A DNA stretch of 64,000 nt from Physcomitrium patens (lineage: Eukaryota > Streptophyta > Bryopsida > Funariales > Funariaceae): contig NC_037256.1 in assembly GCF_000002425.4 (NCBI RefSeq), forward strand, positions 931,169 through 995,168, in the 5' to 3' direction. The notes below the pieces were generated by a model. The model did not search any database. It saw only the letters and a program-made list of their open reading frames with translations, and was not told the origin of the DNA. Shown piece after piece: positions 46,938 through 59,999 of the stretch (the stretch's first letter is position 1; each line of letters begins with the position of its first letter). The translations under genes were made by a program, and so were the position numbers.

Positions 46938-47115
46938 ATATCCTATAGAATATTGCAACATAGCTCCTAATAAGAGGATATATAGAAGCAAGAGTGAAGT
47001 CTTCTTTATTCTTTTCAATGCCTTTCTAGTCCTGAGTCTTATTTTAAGACTTTCTAGTCTTCTTGTCTTTGGCAATAGCCATTCTAGTTAAATATATTAT
47101 CATCATAGTAAGTTG
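46938..47115 (+). repeat. 3' LTR of element B, right part
   Basis: It resumes with ATCCTATAGAATATTGC, includes the TATA box at 46977-46984 and the GGCAATAGCCATTCTAG block, then fades near 47115. Confidence 0.7.
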
Positions 47116-49789
47116 ATTATTTAGATATTTTTTTGAATTGCATGCACAATGTATCTAAGATATTATACAATAGTACTTTATATTACAAAATGGTAAATAC
47201 AACTATGATCCTTCAATATTTCTTATAAGATATTTCATTATACAACAATTTTAATTAGCAAAGAATAAGATGATAACTTAGATACTAACAATATAAGTAC
47301 CACCAAAAAACACTGTGATTGCTATACATAAGAGAAATCTTAAAAGTTGACTGATTGCACATATTATTTACAATATATACCAATAACTTCATCAAATTGG
47401 TCTTGATGGTTATGCTCCCATTTTTTTATTTATAAAAACTTTATATGATAATTAATATCAATTTATATTTCAATGTAATAATAAAAATAAGATTTTTTTA
47501 TTTTATTTTATTTTATATTTTTTTAAAATTTATATTTTATATATACTAAATATATTATATTAGCAAAGAAATATATATTTTTAATCATTATAATATATCT
47601 ATATATATATATATATTAAATTGATTTAAGATGCTTATATTACATGTTGTAGAAATAACCAATTCTAATATACCTTTTATAAATGTTGTTGTTTTTTATT
47701 AAAGAAAAATATAGTTTTACTTTTGTTAAACCTTGATCCAACTTGTTAAGTTGTATTAAACTATTTAATCCATCTACATTAGGTTTGGTTAATATTTAGT
47801 ATTAATAAGTGCATTTGATTTTTTTTTCTTTTTGATGTCTTACTTTGCATATGGCACATTTAATAAAACTTCTTAGCAAATTGCAAGAAGTATTTTTCTA
47901 CCAAATTAGAGTTTCTTTTCTATTAAATATACTTCCACTATTATCCATGCAACTATTAAGTATATGCAAAATACTTCAATATGACAGAAAATACGTCTTG
48001 TTTAATGCTTCAACAAATAATTATCTTTATTTTGGAAGTATATTTACATCTTGAATTAAGGATCAACATTCAATTCTCAAATTTTATTTGGAAATTTCTA
48101 CTAAATTTTTATGAGATGTGTAGATTTGTTTTTTATTTTTTTGAAAATACAACAAAAAAGATTAATATATAAAAAAGTTTAGAAAGGAATTATATATGTT
48201 ATCAATATATCATTCTTTTTTCACAAATATTATGAAATAAGTATCAATGTATGCCCTAAATCTTATCTTTAAGTAACTTAAATATACAAAAGAGACGTTT
48301 GATATTAATTCATATAAAAGCACATTGACAAAGATATTAAAAATATCATTTAATTATAAGATTCAAAATATGCTATATAACATAGCTATTTTGATAATAG
48401 AAATTTTTTATCTTCAATATTATTTGGTAAATGTTGCTACTTTAATACTTCCATTATTTCCACATAATGAATTTGTATCTTCTAAAGATCTTCATCCTAT
48501 CTGCAATGTTGTTAATTGAACATTTGAATAGCTACTCCCTACTAAGAGGAAAGGATGTATGCTCAACTATTGGAGCTTGTTTCAATTCTTAAGAAGTTAT
48601 AAAATCTAGCAGTTAGTTGTCCAAATGGCCGATTGTATAGAACACCTAACTATACAAGACAATTTGGTGTAGAATCATCTATCCAATATAGACCTTCACA
48701 ATTCAAAGTTATTAAAGTAACAACAAATGTAGGCCTTTACAAAAATTGCAATGGATGTGGGTACAAAGTATACACTTGTCATACTCAAATTATAGTGCAT
48801 TCATAACTATCTACAAGTGCATCATAGATATAATGAAGTATATTATAGCTATATATATATACTTACTTAATAAGAAAATTAGCTAATATGTGGATAGTGA
48901 GAAATAAGGTTATTGATTGATCTAAGAACAATCATGTTTTAAGATATATTTCAACTATTAACATAGTGTTGATACTTTTCTTTCTACAAAGTTTATATGA
49001 AGTATTTTCTAATAAATAAATGATAAATATTTTATCAATATTATTTTTTATTATATATTTTTTTATTTTTAACATTAAAATCTCTATCAATTTTTTAAAA
49101 TTATATTATTAGATTTTTTAAAAATTAAGGCTAAGAATGTATAAAATACCAAGTATTTATTTTATTTTATTATTGAGTACTTTTATTACAATATCTCTTT
49201 AATTTTTAATTACATAGATAGGAATGTGACCTGAATAAATTAAAAGATTATTATTATGTTGTAACATGGCTATAATGTTAAAGAAAAAAATATCAATCAT
49301 AGTTTAAAAAAATATAGATATAACATAAGAAAGTTGTATATATATTTAGTATTAATATTATTACTTATTTTCTAGGATCATAAATAAGAAAAATTAATTA
49401 AATTTAATAAATTAAAAAATAATCATATAAGCATCTTTAAAAATAAGTTAAAAATAGTTTCAAGAAAAAATTACCTTAAAAAGCTAAAAATTGATATTTG
49501 AAGACAATCAATTGTGAATCAAGGTCAAAAGTAGACCTTGAGGCACAAAACCACATTCTTATAGCAATTCTAAGATTCTTTTGTAGATTAAAAAGTAAGG
49601 TTAGAGAACAAGCTTACTAAATTTTGTTTGAATATTGATTTTGGTTAAACTAAATTAAATGATTTATTTAGAGCTTTTAAAAGTTGGAGGTATTAAAAAA
49701 AATAAGATTTTGAAAAATAAAATAGAATTTATATATTTAAGAATTTAACTCAGATTAAAGATTTTTTGAAACTTAATTTTTAATAATAT
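47116..49789. other. Intergenic, no gene supported
   Basis: Very AT-rich. Around 48500-48790 broken frames include CNGCGYKVYTC, a possible Cys motif, but nothing confirms a family. A TA run lies at 47600-47616. Confidence 0.45.
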
Positions 49790-50330
49790 TATAAAAGAGC
49801 CAATTGTAGCATCATGTATCTTATAAAGATCTCAATTTATTTGGACAATCTTTCCAATAAAAGCTTAAGTAGAATTATCATTAATATGACATATATTTGT
49901 AATAAATTAAAGAAAATATCCTTAATCTGAGATTAATCAATTGATAGAAGATTTTCATAGATATTAAAGACAAATAAGACATATTTAATATGCTTTATTA
50001 TTTCTTTTTAAAAATTAGATAAACACACTAGCCATACCTTGAATTTGATGGACTTCACTTCATGTGGCTATTTTAGAAGTAGTAATAATAGGTTCTAAAT
50101 TAGATAGTAGTTTTGGATTTCTAATCGTATGTTGTATGGTTCCAAAATCCAGGATCCAACTCATTGGTGGAATTGTGGAAGATAAAGAACTCATATGTAA
50201 TACATTTATTAGAAATTTGAGTGACTGAATAACATTGAGTTAAATCTTATTATATTCTATGAGATATGATCTAAGAATATGTTTCAAATTAATTGAATCA
50301 ATGTCAAATCCAAAGCTTTATTCTTTTATA
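49790..50330 (-). pseudogene. Ty1/copia protease-region fossil
   Basis: On the minus strand, 50170 to 50125, the sequence reads MSWILDFGTIQH. This matches the copia protease start S-W-I-L-D-S-G-A-T-x-H with Ser and Ala changed. It is followed by NPKLLSNLEPI and VHQIQG, the usual continuation of this domain, over about 60 codons. Upstream and downstream parts could not be followed. The identification rests on this one domain. Confidence 0.55.
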
Positions 50331-52929
50331 TGTGATTTAAGCTCGCACTATATGTTGTAGGTCATTACTCTACATTGCTCATACTCCACAAGAGATCTTA
50401 GTGTTTTGAGTTGTTTGAGCTTCAAAACAATTAGAACTTTAATAACCTTTTGAATTTTATAATTTTTTTCAATATATCTTTGTTTCTTATACATAATATA
50501 AAAAAAATCAAATACTTATAGATTCCTACAACTTATGTCTTTCAAACACTTTTAAAATCCTAAAAGACCAAATCTAGTAATTTGATTATCTTTCAAATCT
50601 ACTTAAGCCTAAAAATAAAATATTTATCAATTTGAAAGACTTAGATGTTTGAATTTCCAAAATCCTAATTTGATCTATAAAAGTAGCAATTTTGCTAGAA
50701 GCTTCATCATGACTTATTAAATTTACAATGATCTAAGCTATAGATTTAAATTTTTGGTATTATTAGTAAATATTGGATTCTATAATATATTAAAAGAAAA
50801 GTTAATTATTCACTTAATAGGAAAGAGATTAAAACAATGATGCATGATCAATACTATAATGTATAAGCAAATAATTTGTGCTTAGATTTAATACAAAAGC
50901 AAGTATTTCTAATGATGTGTTGTATTTTTTAGTTAAAAATATAATAATTTGATACCACATTGAATTATACAAAAGATGAGAATATATTTAAGAGATATAT
51001 AATATATATACACTATGATAAGCTTAATACAATGTGATTATGGCGGAGATTTTGGATCTTTAATATATAAGTATAAATTACTTCTATATGTTGAGAGCTA
51101 ATATTAAAAGTCAATAGATTTTATATTTCAATAATAGTATGGAAATAGCAAAGCTATAATGTCTTCATAATAAAATATATGTTATTATTCTTTAACAAAC
51201 CACTTTTTATGTATTGAAGATCAAAAGCTACAAAAATAAGAAGCAATGTATAGATAGTTGGCTCATTAGATTTAGTGCTTTATTGAATAGGATTGTCTTG
51301 TTTTATTCATATGTCGTGCAATTTCACACATTAAAATACCTTTTGCAAGCAATTAGTCTTCATGAATATAATAATAGTCCTAACTTTAGAAGGCTTTGCA
51401 ATGACATTATTGAAAGTAATGAATATCTTAAAGCTTTAACCAATAATGCACTTAAAGCAAGTATAATCTTTTAAAGTCTGTAAATGATAAAATTCAACAA
51501 AAGAAGGCTATAGTAGTATTACATGCAAGAAAGATGTTAGTCTAATAAGTCATATCATTAGAATTACATATTGTTGCTGAATAAAATATCTACTTTGGAT
51601 GCATTTCAATAAAATAGATACCACGTTGGTCAATTTTGCTTCTTTAAATATTCAACAGTTATATTTTTTTGTATACTTCTATACCTTAAATAACTACTTT
51701 ATATATTAAACATCTTCAAATATTACTTTTTTTATTAAAAAATTATATTTAAGTTTTTTGAAAAGCTTAATGGTAATAGATCTAAATTTTAAGAATTTAT
51801 CAATCTATCATAATTTTCTAATAAATTCTAACTACAAATTTATTTATTTTATTTATTTTAATTAATTTTTACTAAAATATTATAAATTAAATAATTTTAT
51901 TTTATATTTATATTAATAATAAAATTTAAAACTAAAAAAATTAAATAAATCATTAATAATATTATTTAAAATATATTAAATAAATATAATTGAATTTATA
52001 TATTATATAAAAAATTAGATCTTACAACAAAAAATATTTTATATCAATATATACTTTATAATTTTGATAATTAGCAATTAACATAAATTAAATTAATATA
52101 ATAGTTATTAATAAAACTTTAAAAAATAAGATTATAATTAAAATTTATTGCTACATAATATGTTTAATTTTCAAATATTATTTTTTAATTTTTTTCAATG
52201 TAACAAGATTAAAAAACATGATTTATTTGACACAAATCTAAAATAATTACATAATACTCTAGTAATGGAAATACTTTAGAAGCATTCACATAAAAGAATT
52301 TCATATAATAAAATAGATACCATATATATATAAGAAAGCCTATATTAATCATATTAATGTCGAAATATCTTAAATCATGTCATATTTCTAAATCAATAAC
52401 TAGCAATAGGAATAAATTATATGTAGGTTTTAATATATAGCATGTTATGGATCTTACTAGCTACAAAGAATTATTTGACATTAGAAATAGTAAAAGAAAA
52501 AACAAACATAATTTTGATAATAAATTATCCAAGAATAGTTCTTAAAATAGTTAATATTGGTTGCATGCTCAAAAAAAATTATATTAAATTTAAGAAGATA
52601 AAAAGTATAAGTTGGCCACTACATGCTAAAAAGCAAGTGTTCAACATTGTGGTTTATATCCCAAAGATGGTGCATCTTTTTCAACTATATACATATGCTT
52701 TAAGACAATTAATCTTATACTAGACTGATCAAGCAAGTAAATAGTTGAAGGACTCTATAACTAGTCATAAAAGAGGAATATGGATTTTTTACAATTTCTC
52801 CTCCTTCCCTTCTTCTCTACCCTTCTTTGTCATTGATCACTAATTTCCTTAAAATTTTATATTTTTGAAGATTACTTCATTTTTTTATAAATTAATCAAG
52901 CTAAGATGAGATAAAGGTAATTTGGAATG
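50331..52929. other. Intergenic, no gene supported
   Basis: AT-rich. Open frames at 51214-51474 (86 codons) and 52442-52723 (93 codons) show no domain I recognise and may be remnants of older elements or chance. Confidence 0.4.
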
Positions 52930-53515
52930 CATAAGACAAGGTAACTATGAAAAATGGATCAAAAAAGAACTTGCAAGAATGGTAATTGAATCAATGAAGA
53001 CCTTGAATGCCCATTCAATGACATAAACAACAAAATTTCAATCAAAGTTGCGGAAGAATAGAACAATAAATCACACTCTAGTTTCCATGATTAGTACTAC
53101 AAATATATAAGAAGTTGAGTTTGCAATATGAAGAATGTATTAACTATTGAAGAAAAAGTACAACTAATAGATTACTTCAAAAAGATGTATGATGAGAAAT
53201 ATGGTCTTTCATCCTCCACTCTAAAGCTCAAAGTTCATGAAATTAGTAAATCTTGATAGAGACCAATCCATGATAAAACTTGAGGTAGTAGGTGGATGCA
53301 ATGATTTTGTATTTTCTATCCAAAGTTCATTATATATACATCTAGTTTTCTAAATTTTTCCAAAGCTTTTATCCTATATGAAAAAAAATGTGACAACATT
53401 ATATGACAATCTAAAAACTTTTTTCAATTTGCATCACTATTTGTTTCATTGCATTTAGAATTATAATTGGACATGCACATAAGAAGGCAATATACTACCT
53501 TTGACTTATTTTTTT
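52930..53515 (+). pseudogene. Pogo/Tigger-like transposase fossil (CENP-B type HTH)
   Basis: GNYEKWIKKELARMVIESM matches the first helix-turn-helix region of pogo-like transposases. From 53128 the frame reads MKNVLTIEEKVQLIDYFKKM and KYGLSSSTLKLKVHEI, the CENP-B-type DNA-binding helices. RPIHD and GSRWMQ-stop-FCIFYPKF then match the R-P-x-x and G-K-x-W-x-x-W-F region. After a frameshift TLYDNLKTFFNLHHYLFHCI-stop-N follows, where active proteins have W-N-x-D-E at the start of the DDE domain. That first Asp is not preserved. The rest of the DDE domain was not found. Confidence 0.68.
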
Positions 53516-55202
53516 TTATCTTTTAAATTAAAATTTATTTATTTTTAATTTATTTGCATTGATTTTTTTAATTAAATTTTAATATCTTTTATTTATTTTA
53601 ATTTTTAATTTTTAATTTAATTTTATTTTTCCTTCAATTTCTACTCACTTCAAATTTCTACATAATTTTTTAAATTTTTATGTTATTTTTTATTCATTTT
53701 AAATTTCTTTCTTTTATATATATATATTTCTAAGTTCTTAGTTTGATTTTTTTTAGTTTTGAAGCTAATTTAGTTTTATTTTATTTTTCTAGTTTAGTTT
53801 AATCCATCTTTTTAGTATTGGAATGAATTCAATTTGTAATGGTTACTTATGGAGCCATAGATCCATGCCTATGCATGACATGTGTATGTGCATGGAAGCA
53901 TGTATTTGACTGCCTATTACAAGGTCTAATTTTAAATTCATATATAAGCTTTGGATCTAGAGTATGAAGTTATGTTGCTCCCATTAAGACTTAAGCAAAC
54001 TTCAAAATTGTAGCTTATTACTTGTTTGATTTAGCTTCTTCTAAAAAAAAAATAAATAAAAAAATCCAAAATCAATTCTTATAAAAAAATAATTTTTAAT
54101 TTTTTAAATATTATTAAATTAAATGTATGTTTGTACAAAGAATGGAATGTTTAGGAAAGAATGACATCATGATGATTATTGCAAAATTTGGCATGCACTA
54201 CATATATTCTATAATATTTAACCAACAAGAATGATTGTCATGTAGTAAACGCTTCCAATAAGGCCAAACCTTTTTTTTACATTTTAAAAAAAAATAGTTT
54301 TGAACAAATTATATAAAAAGGTATAAACTTGAAGCAACCATGTTTATGTAATTTCAAGCTTGGATGATGTCATATTTGTTTTTAATATGAATTATTTATT
54401 TTATAAAATACATTTGCCAAAAAGATGAGATTTCTATAACAAATGCCACTTATTAATACTTAATGGACACAACAACCATGTTATGCTCCAATGTGCCTAA
54501 TTTATTTGTAGTATTGGTTTGAATATTATAAATTTGCCATCCCACAACTTCTATTATATACAACTTTTAGTTGTATTGGTTTTTAAAGTATTCAAATAAT
54601 TCTTCTGTCAATATAGAGACTACTCAATGTTAAAAATTTGAATAGGATTACAAGAAAGAATGTATCAATATAATAATTCTTTATTGCATTGTAGAATGTA
54701 CCAATTCTATCAAATATTCAAAGTAATTTTTTTTACTATGTGGATTTATTCATTGGATAGAGAGACCATAAAAAAATACATAAGATTGTCTAGAATCTAT
54801 ACAAATACTTCTAGAAACACTTTTCTTGTAGATGGTGGCACTTTCAAGCAAGTGCAAAGAAACAATCCTATAGACTCATTAGCCATGCTTAAAAAGTAGG
54901 ACTTTGGAGAGCAATCAAATACAACTAGTAATCATTTTTTTATATAATTTTTTTAATAGTGCAATCTAAAAGCAAACAATGAGAGAGATGAAATATAAAG
55001 TGAAGAAAATAAAGTTAAAAAGAAGAATCAAGAGTCTATAATGTAATTCTTGAAGTTGCCTTATATTGCTTTGTTCAATTAGCAATAATGTAAAGTAGTG
55101 GTATATTTTATAAAATCTATCATATTGACCACATACTAATATGAAAAAGTGGTAGATTTAGTAAAACTCCAATTTGAGGTTCTATAAGTAGAAAAAAATT
55201 AT

Positions 55203-55239
<37 letters not shown>

Positions 55240-56090
55240 AAGCTAGTAGTAAATAAAGCAAGAAGAAACTAGTATACAAGGTACAATAGAACAAATGGAG
55301 CAAATTTGACAACTAGAAGTGCAAGTTGCAAAGAAGGTTCACTTCAAAGTAAACCATAGTGCTGAAAAAAAACTAATAAAGCATATAAAGGACTTATGTG
55401 CTTAAAAAGCTACCACAACTTAAATTATAAAGTTAACCAAGCAAGCTACAATTATAGTAGTGAGATATAAATATGTATAAAGAAGACAATAGAAAGTATA
55501 TAGAGATGCCAAATAAAGTTGTTAAATGATACAATATTTAATCAAGTGCATATTTAAGAATCAAGCTAAAACTAACCTCAATTTTTTATTCCAATATTAC
55601 CATTTGGATCCTACATATTACTGGTCAATGCATACTTTTTCTTCTCTTTTTATTTTAACTTCCTTAAATTTCTATTATTTGATATCTATTTATATATTAT
55701 AATATTTTTTACATAATTGACTTCACTATTCATGAATATATTATGTACGATACTTCTTACAAGCAGTATAAGATAAAAGAGCATTCCATGGAGCTCTAAT
55801 CTCAAAGGAAATGGCAAAAGGAAGAACTCTATTTATATAGAGCTTTTACAACTATAGAAAGATTTAATGCACTCACTCTTATTGAAAAGGCCTTTCTTAA
55901 CCTTTGATTTACTTTGGCTATTTTTAATTAGCTTATGTAGTTTTGAAATAGTTGCATATGGATTTGGAAGTAGTAGCATGTAGATTTGGAATATAAGCCA
56001 ATAATTTTGAAGCGCAAACTCTTGCCATTCCAATTAGATCAACAAGCAAAGTGTATGCAACTGATAATATTATTTTCGCCTCTTCTTTTG
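53516..56090. other. Intergenic, no gene supported
   Basis: AT-rich. An ATG frame at 54660-54899 (79 codons) is unrecognised. A long A run lies at 55204-55237. Confidence 0.45.
55204..55237. repeat. Poly(A) run of 34
   Basis: A pure A run. It might be the tail of a retroposed RNA ending here, but no reverse transcriptase or target duplication was found upstream. Confidence 0.85.
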
Positions 56091-56797
56091 TGTTATGGAC
56101 ATACATATTTTTTCTAATATTTACTTATATGATTAAGTAGAAATAAATAAAAGTAGATTTATTTCATAATAGTTTTTAATAAAACTTCGTAGAAGCTTTA
56201 CAAACGCTACTTTGACTTTACATATATTTGTAGTTGATTAGTAGGTTAAAAACTTGGTCAACCAATTAACCACGTATTGATAGCTTATAGAACAAGCTAA
56301 TTATGTAGCATACATATAGAAAACTTGCCTTGTAAGTTAAGATACATGTCTTCTAAAGTCAACATATTTTGGAGGTCCTATAAGACATCACTATGTAATT
56401 CTTAGTTAAGAATATATATGGAGGCAAGAATGAAGCCTTCTTCACTCTTGTCAACATCTTTCTAGTCTTTAGTCTTGTTTCAAAACTTTCTAATCTTCTT
56501 GTCTTTGGCAATAGTCATTCTAGTTTAATATTATATCATCTTTCATTGATTTTTTAGTCTTTTTGAGTAACTTTAAAGTGTATTAAGGTTTTCTTTCTTC
56601 AAGATTCATATCCTTGACAGTTTGACAAGAGAGCTAATTTATTATTTTTATCTTATTTTAGAAGTAAATAGATTATCCTACTTTTATTATTATATTTTAA
56701 AGATTACAAATTATCCATCTTTAACAAATTATTTAATTTTCTAACACAAATATCTTTCTTAAAAAGAACGGATTATCCCTCTTTGTAGAAATTTTTA
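56091..56797 (+). repeat. 5' LTR of element F
   Basis: Starts TGTTATGGACATAC, ends TTTTTA before the primer-binding site; TATA box at 56413-56419. This is the reference full-length LTR of the A/B/F family in this window. Confidence 0.85.
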
Positions 56798-56814
56798 CTT
56801 GATATTAGAGGTTG
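56798..56814 (+). other. Primer-binding site, element F
   Basis: CTTGATATTAGAGGTTG, close to the initiator-Met-tRNA site. Confidence 0.6.
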
Positions 56815-56879
56815 AAAATTACCTTCCTCTAATTTGACTTATGGACTTATTAAGATATTTGAAATAGAAGGAAAAATCA

Positions 56880-57900
56880 TTAATGCTACACTTGGCAAAA
56901 GTAAAAATAGATTTGTAACTATTGCTGAAGTTTAGAAACTTTTCAACACTTTTAGGATGAAAATTTCATACATCATAAGTACTAATTATGGATATATTAA
57001 TTATATACTTATAGAAGAAGTTCAAAGGCTACGTCAAGAAGTTGTACAATTGAAGGAAGCAAGTAAATCAACCTCATAATTAAATCTAAGAAGTTTTGCT
57101 TTTATAAGTATAATAGAAATAAGGATTAGTATGTGCAAAACATTTGATGGAACAAAATCAAAATTTTGAAGTTTTTAGCAATAAGTCAAGCTCTATTTAA
57201 GATTGCATTCCTTCTAATATCCTAATGGATTTACTCAAGTTGGGTTCATAGGTACACTTTTATCTAGAAGTGCCTTCTTTTGGTTTACTCCTTTGATAGA
57301 AAATGATGTATCACTCGTTTATAATTTAAATTCATTTCTAATAGTAATTATGGCCATATTTGAAAAAAGTGATTAAAAGAAGAGTAGCAAAGATCAAGCT
57401 CTTATATTTACAACAAGGATTACAATCAACCACCATATATTTTATTGAATTCTAAAATCATACTTGCAATGTGGATTAGAATGAAAAAGCTCTTATTAAT
57501 TAATTTTGATATGAATTGAAGGATAATATCAAAGATTTATTATTGATAATATCAAAAGTAGAATAATTTATAATTCAAGCTATTGCATGTGACAATCAAT
57601 TATTTGAAAGACATGAAGAATAAAGACTTGGTTGATGAAGAATAAGTCAAGTAATAATGGTAGCTTCCAAATTTTTAAAAACTTATTCATTAAGGCCAAA
57701 ATCAATGCAAATTGATATGGTATATTTTGAACTTCTCACAAAGTAGAAAATGACTTGATGGCATCAAGAGGGCTTGTGCTTATATTATGAAGAAGCTAAA
57801 GATACCATTCAATATTGTCTAAAGAAACAATGTAATTACAAAATGAGGAGCATGGTTGCCAAAGAAGATAATGTATCAAAAAATGAGCTTCTCTAGCTAT
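56880..57900 (+). pseudogene. gag: gag fossil of element F
   Basis: Many stops and frame changes. The zinc knuckle near 57770 reads CLYYEEAKDTIQYC, with a Cys changed to Tyr and the His changed to Asp. The C-terminal tail MRSMVAKEDNVSKNE matches that of B. Confidence 0.75.
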
Positions 57901-57949
57901 AATAGTGGTTGTGTAGGTAAAATCTTGCATAACTCCTTATAAAGATCCT

Positions 57950-59400
57950 ATTTTCTTTTCAAATCTTTTACCTTATTTTATAATAAAATTTTATTTAGGA
58001 CTAAAAAATCACAGAGTCTTAGCTTTTTTAGATTCAAGAGCCTCAACCTATTTTATAGACAAAAACTTTGTCAAAAAAACAAGAAATATTGTTAGTCAAG
58101 AAAACTAAATCTCTACATATAGAAGTCACATATAGTCGTTTGTTTTCTTTTAGAGATGTTATCCATGAGATTGTTCTTTTAGATGTAGTAATTAAAGATC
58201 ATAATCATATAATAATATTTGATATAATAAGATTTTATTCAATCAGGTTAATTTAAAATTACCTTGATTAGCAAAAATATAATCATCAAATAGATTGGAT
58301 TTCTCATAACCTTAATTTTTTTATAGTTTGATCCAAAATTTAATTAATTAAGTAGAAATACATAAGCTTAATATATCTAAATTTTTATTGATAGGAACAA
58401 AAACTTTTATACATGGCGTAAAAAAGCATCATTTTTTTCTATATATGCTTTGTCTATTTCTAATAGTGAGAGGACGTCAAGTGATATTTCTAGTTAGTAT
58501 TGAGATTTCAAGGATGTTTTTGAAAAGAAATAAGTAGATATTCTTCCAAAACATTGGACTTATGATTGTTCAATTGATCTGTAAGAAAGAACTCAATTAC
58601 CATTCAAACCAATCTACAATTTATCATAGAATGAATTGGCTACATTAAAAGAACACATTTACAAAATCTTGGCTACAAATTTCTTATGCCTATCAAAATC
58701 TCCAACAAGAGCTCTTATCTTATTTGTAAAGAAAAAAGATGAATCTCTATAGATGTGCGTAGACTATCAAAGACTTAACCAAATCATCATCAAAAATAGA
58801 TATCCTCTACTTTTGATTTTAAGACTTGTTGATCAATTGAATCAAGCAAAGATTTTTTTATCAAAATAGATCTATAAGGAGCTTATAATTTGATATGTAT
58901 TAAAAAAAGAGATGAATGAAAAACTATCTTATGAACCAAATATAGATGTTTCAAATATAATGTCATACCTTTTGGACTCACAAATATACTAACTACTTTT
59001 TAATATTTAATAAGTGATAAATTTTATAAATTTCTTAATAATTTTATCATCTATTATTAAGATAATATCTTAATCTATTCTAAAAATATAGAAGAGTATA
59101 AAATTTATGTTTGTTGTGTATAACAAAAAATAAAAGATGTAAAATTATATGCCAAATTAAAAAAATGTGTATTTCACACTACTTAAGTTGATTTTCTAAG
59201 ATACATTATTTCCAACGAAGGACTAATGATGAATCCAAATAAAGTCCAAACTATCATAAATTAGAAAATTTTAAAAATAATAAAAGATGTACAATATTTT
59301 TTGAGCTTTGCTAATTACTACTAGATCTTCATTAAGAATTTTTCTCAAATTATAGCCTCATTTATACATTTGACTTATAAAGACAAACTTGAGTAGAGTA
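57950..59400 (+). pseudogene. pol: Protease and reverse transcriptase fossil of element F
   Basis: The protease site reads LDSRAST (Gly changed to Arg) near 58030. RT motifs [24 protein letters not shown] (about 58755) and LVDQLNQAKIF are visible. The catalytic box near 59050 reads YY-stop-DNIL: the Leu codon is a stop and the second Asp is Asn. Confidence 0.83.
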
Positions 59401-59890
59401 AAGAAGTCAAAACATTGTTTAATGCTTTAAAGAAAGACTTTGTTTTTGCACCAATCTTATATCTTATTGACTTCTCTAAAGTATTTTTTATGAAAATAAA
59501 TGCATCAAACTTTGTCTTTGTTATATTATTATAACAAATAAGAGTAGATGAAAAATTCCATTTAATAGCTTTCTATTCTAAGAAATTTTCAATGACCAAA
59601 ATTAAATATGAGATCTATGATAAAGAACTTCTTATAATTGTGAATTCATTTTATAAATGGCATTATTATTTTAAGAATGGTATCATTCTTAAAGCACTTT
59701 GAATCGAGTCATCATATATATAGATTACAAGAATCTTGAATATTTCATATTGGCATGTATTTTGAATCATTACCAAGCTCGTTGGAGTATGTTTTTATAA
59801 AGATTTGATTTTAAGATCACTTATTAATCCAAAAAACAAAAAGGTTTGTTAGATGTCCTTTTTAGACATTTTTATCTTGTATCAAAAAAA
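59401..59890 (+). pseudogene. pol: RNase H fossil of element F
   Basis: MKINASNFVFVILL marks the start, with the first Asp changed to Asn. FYSKKFSMTKIKYEIYDKELL follows, with the conserved Glu. It is broken by stops and small indels. Confidence 0.72.
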
Positions 59891-59999
59891 AATGCAGCTT
59901 TTAATTAACAAAGAAAAATCTTCTTAAAACCAAAGAATTTTTATCTTCAAGTAATAAAATCAATATTGATTATTGTTTCAATTTTTATCAAATAAATTC

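Larger units (their letters stand above)
27841..47115 (+). mobile_element. Chromovirus copy B, interrupted by elements C, D and G2
   Basis: The left part (27841-32945) carries a 5' LTR, gag, protease, RT, RNase H, integrase and a third-frame remnant. The sequence is broken by element C and resumes at 45779, where the text matches the stretch that leads into the polypurine tract of copy A, followed by GAAGGAGAGATAA and the B 3' LTR. That LTR is in turn split by a G-family LTR. The 27841 and 47115 ends are where LTR similarity fades. Confidence 0.82.

Noticed and set aside
47845-48519. Three short open frames (63-69 codons)
   Set aside because: AT-driven composition, overlapping frames, no family pattern.
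48735-48785. Cys-rich string CNGCGYKVYTC as a zinc motif
   Set aside because: The spacing does not fit a CCHC knuckle or SWIM motif, and the flanking frames are unrecognisable.
51214-52723. Open frames of 86 and 93 codons as genes
   Set aside because: No start context, domain or neighbouring gene structure. They are isolated in AT-rich DNA of old insertions.
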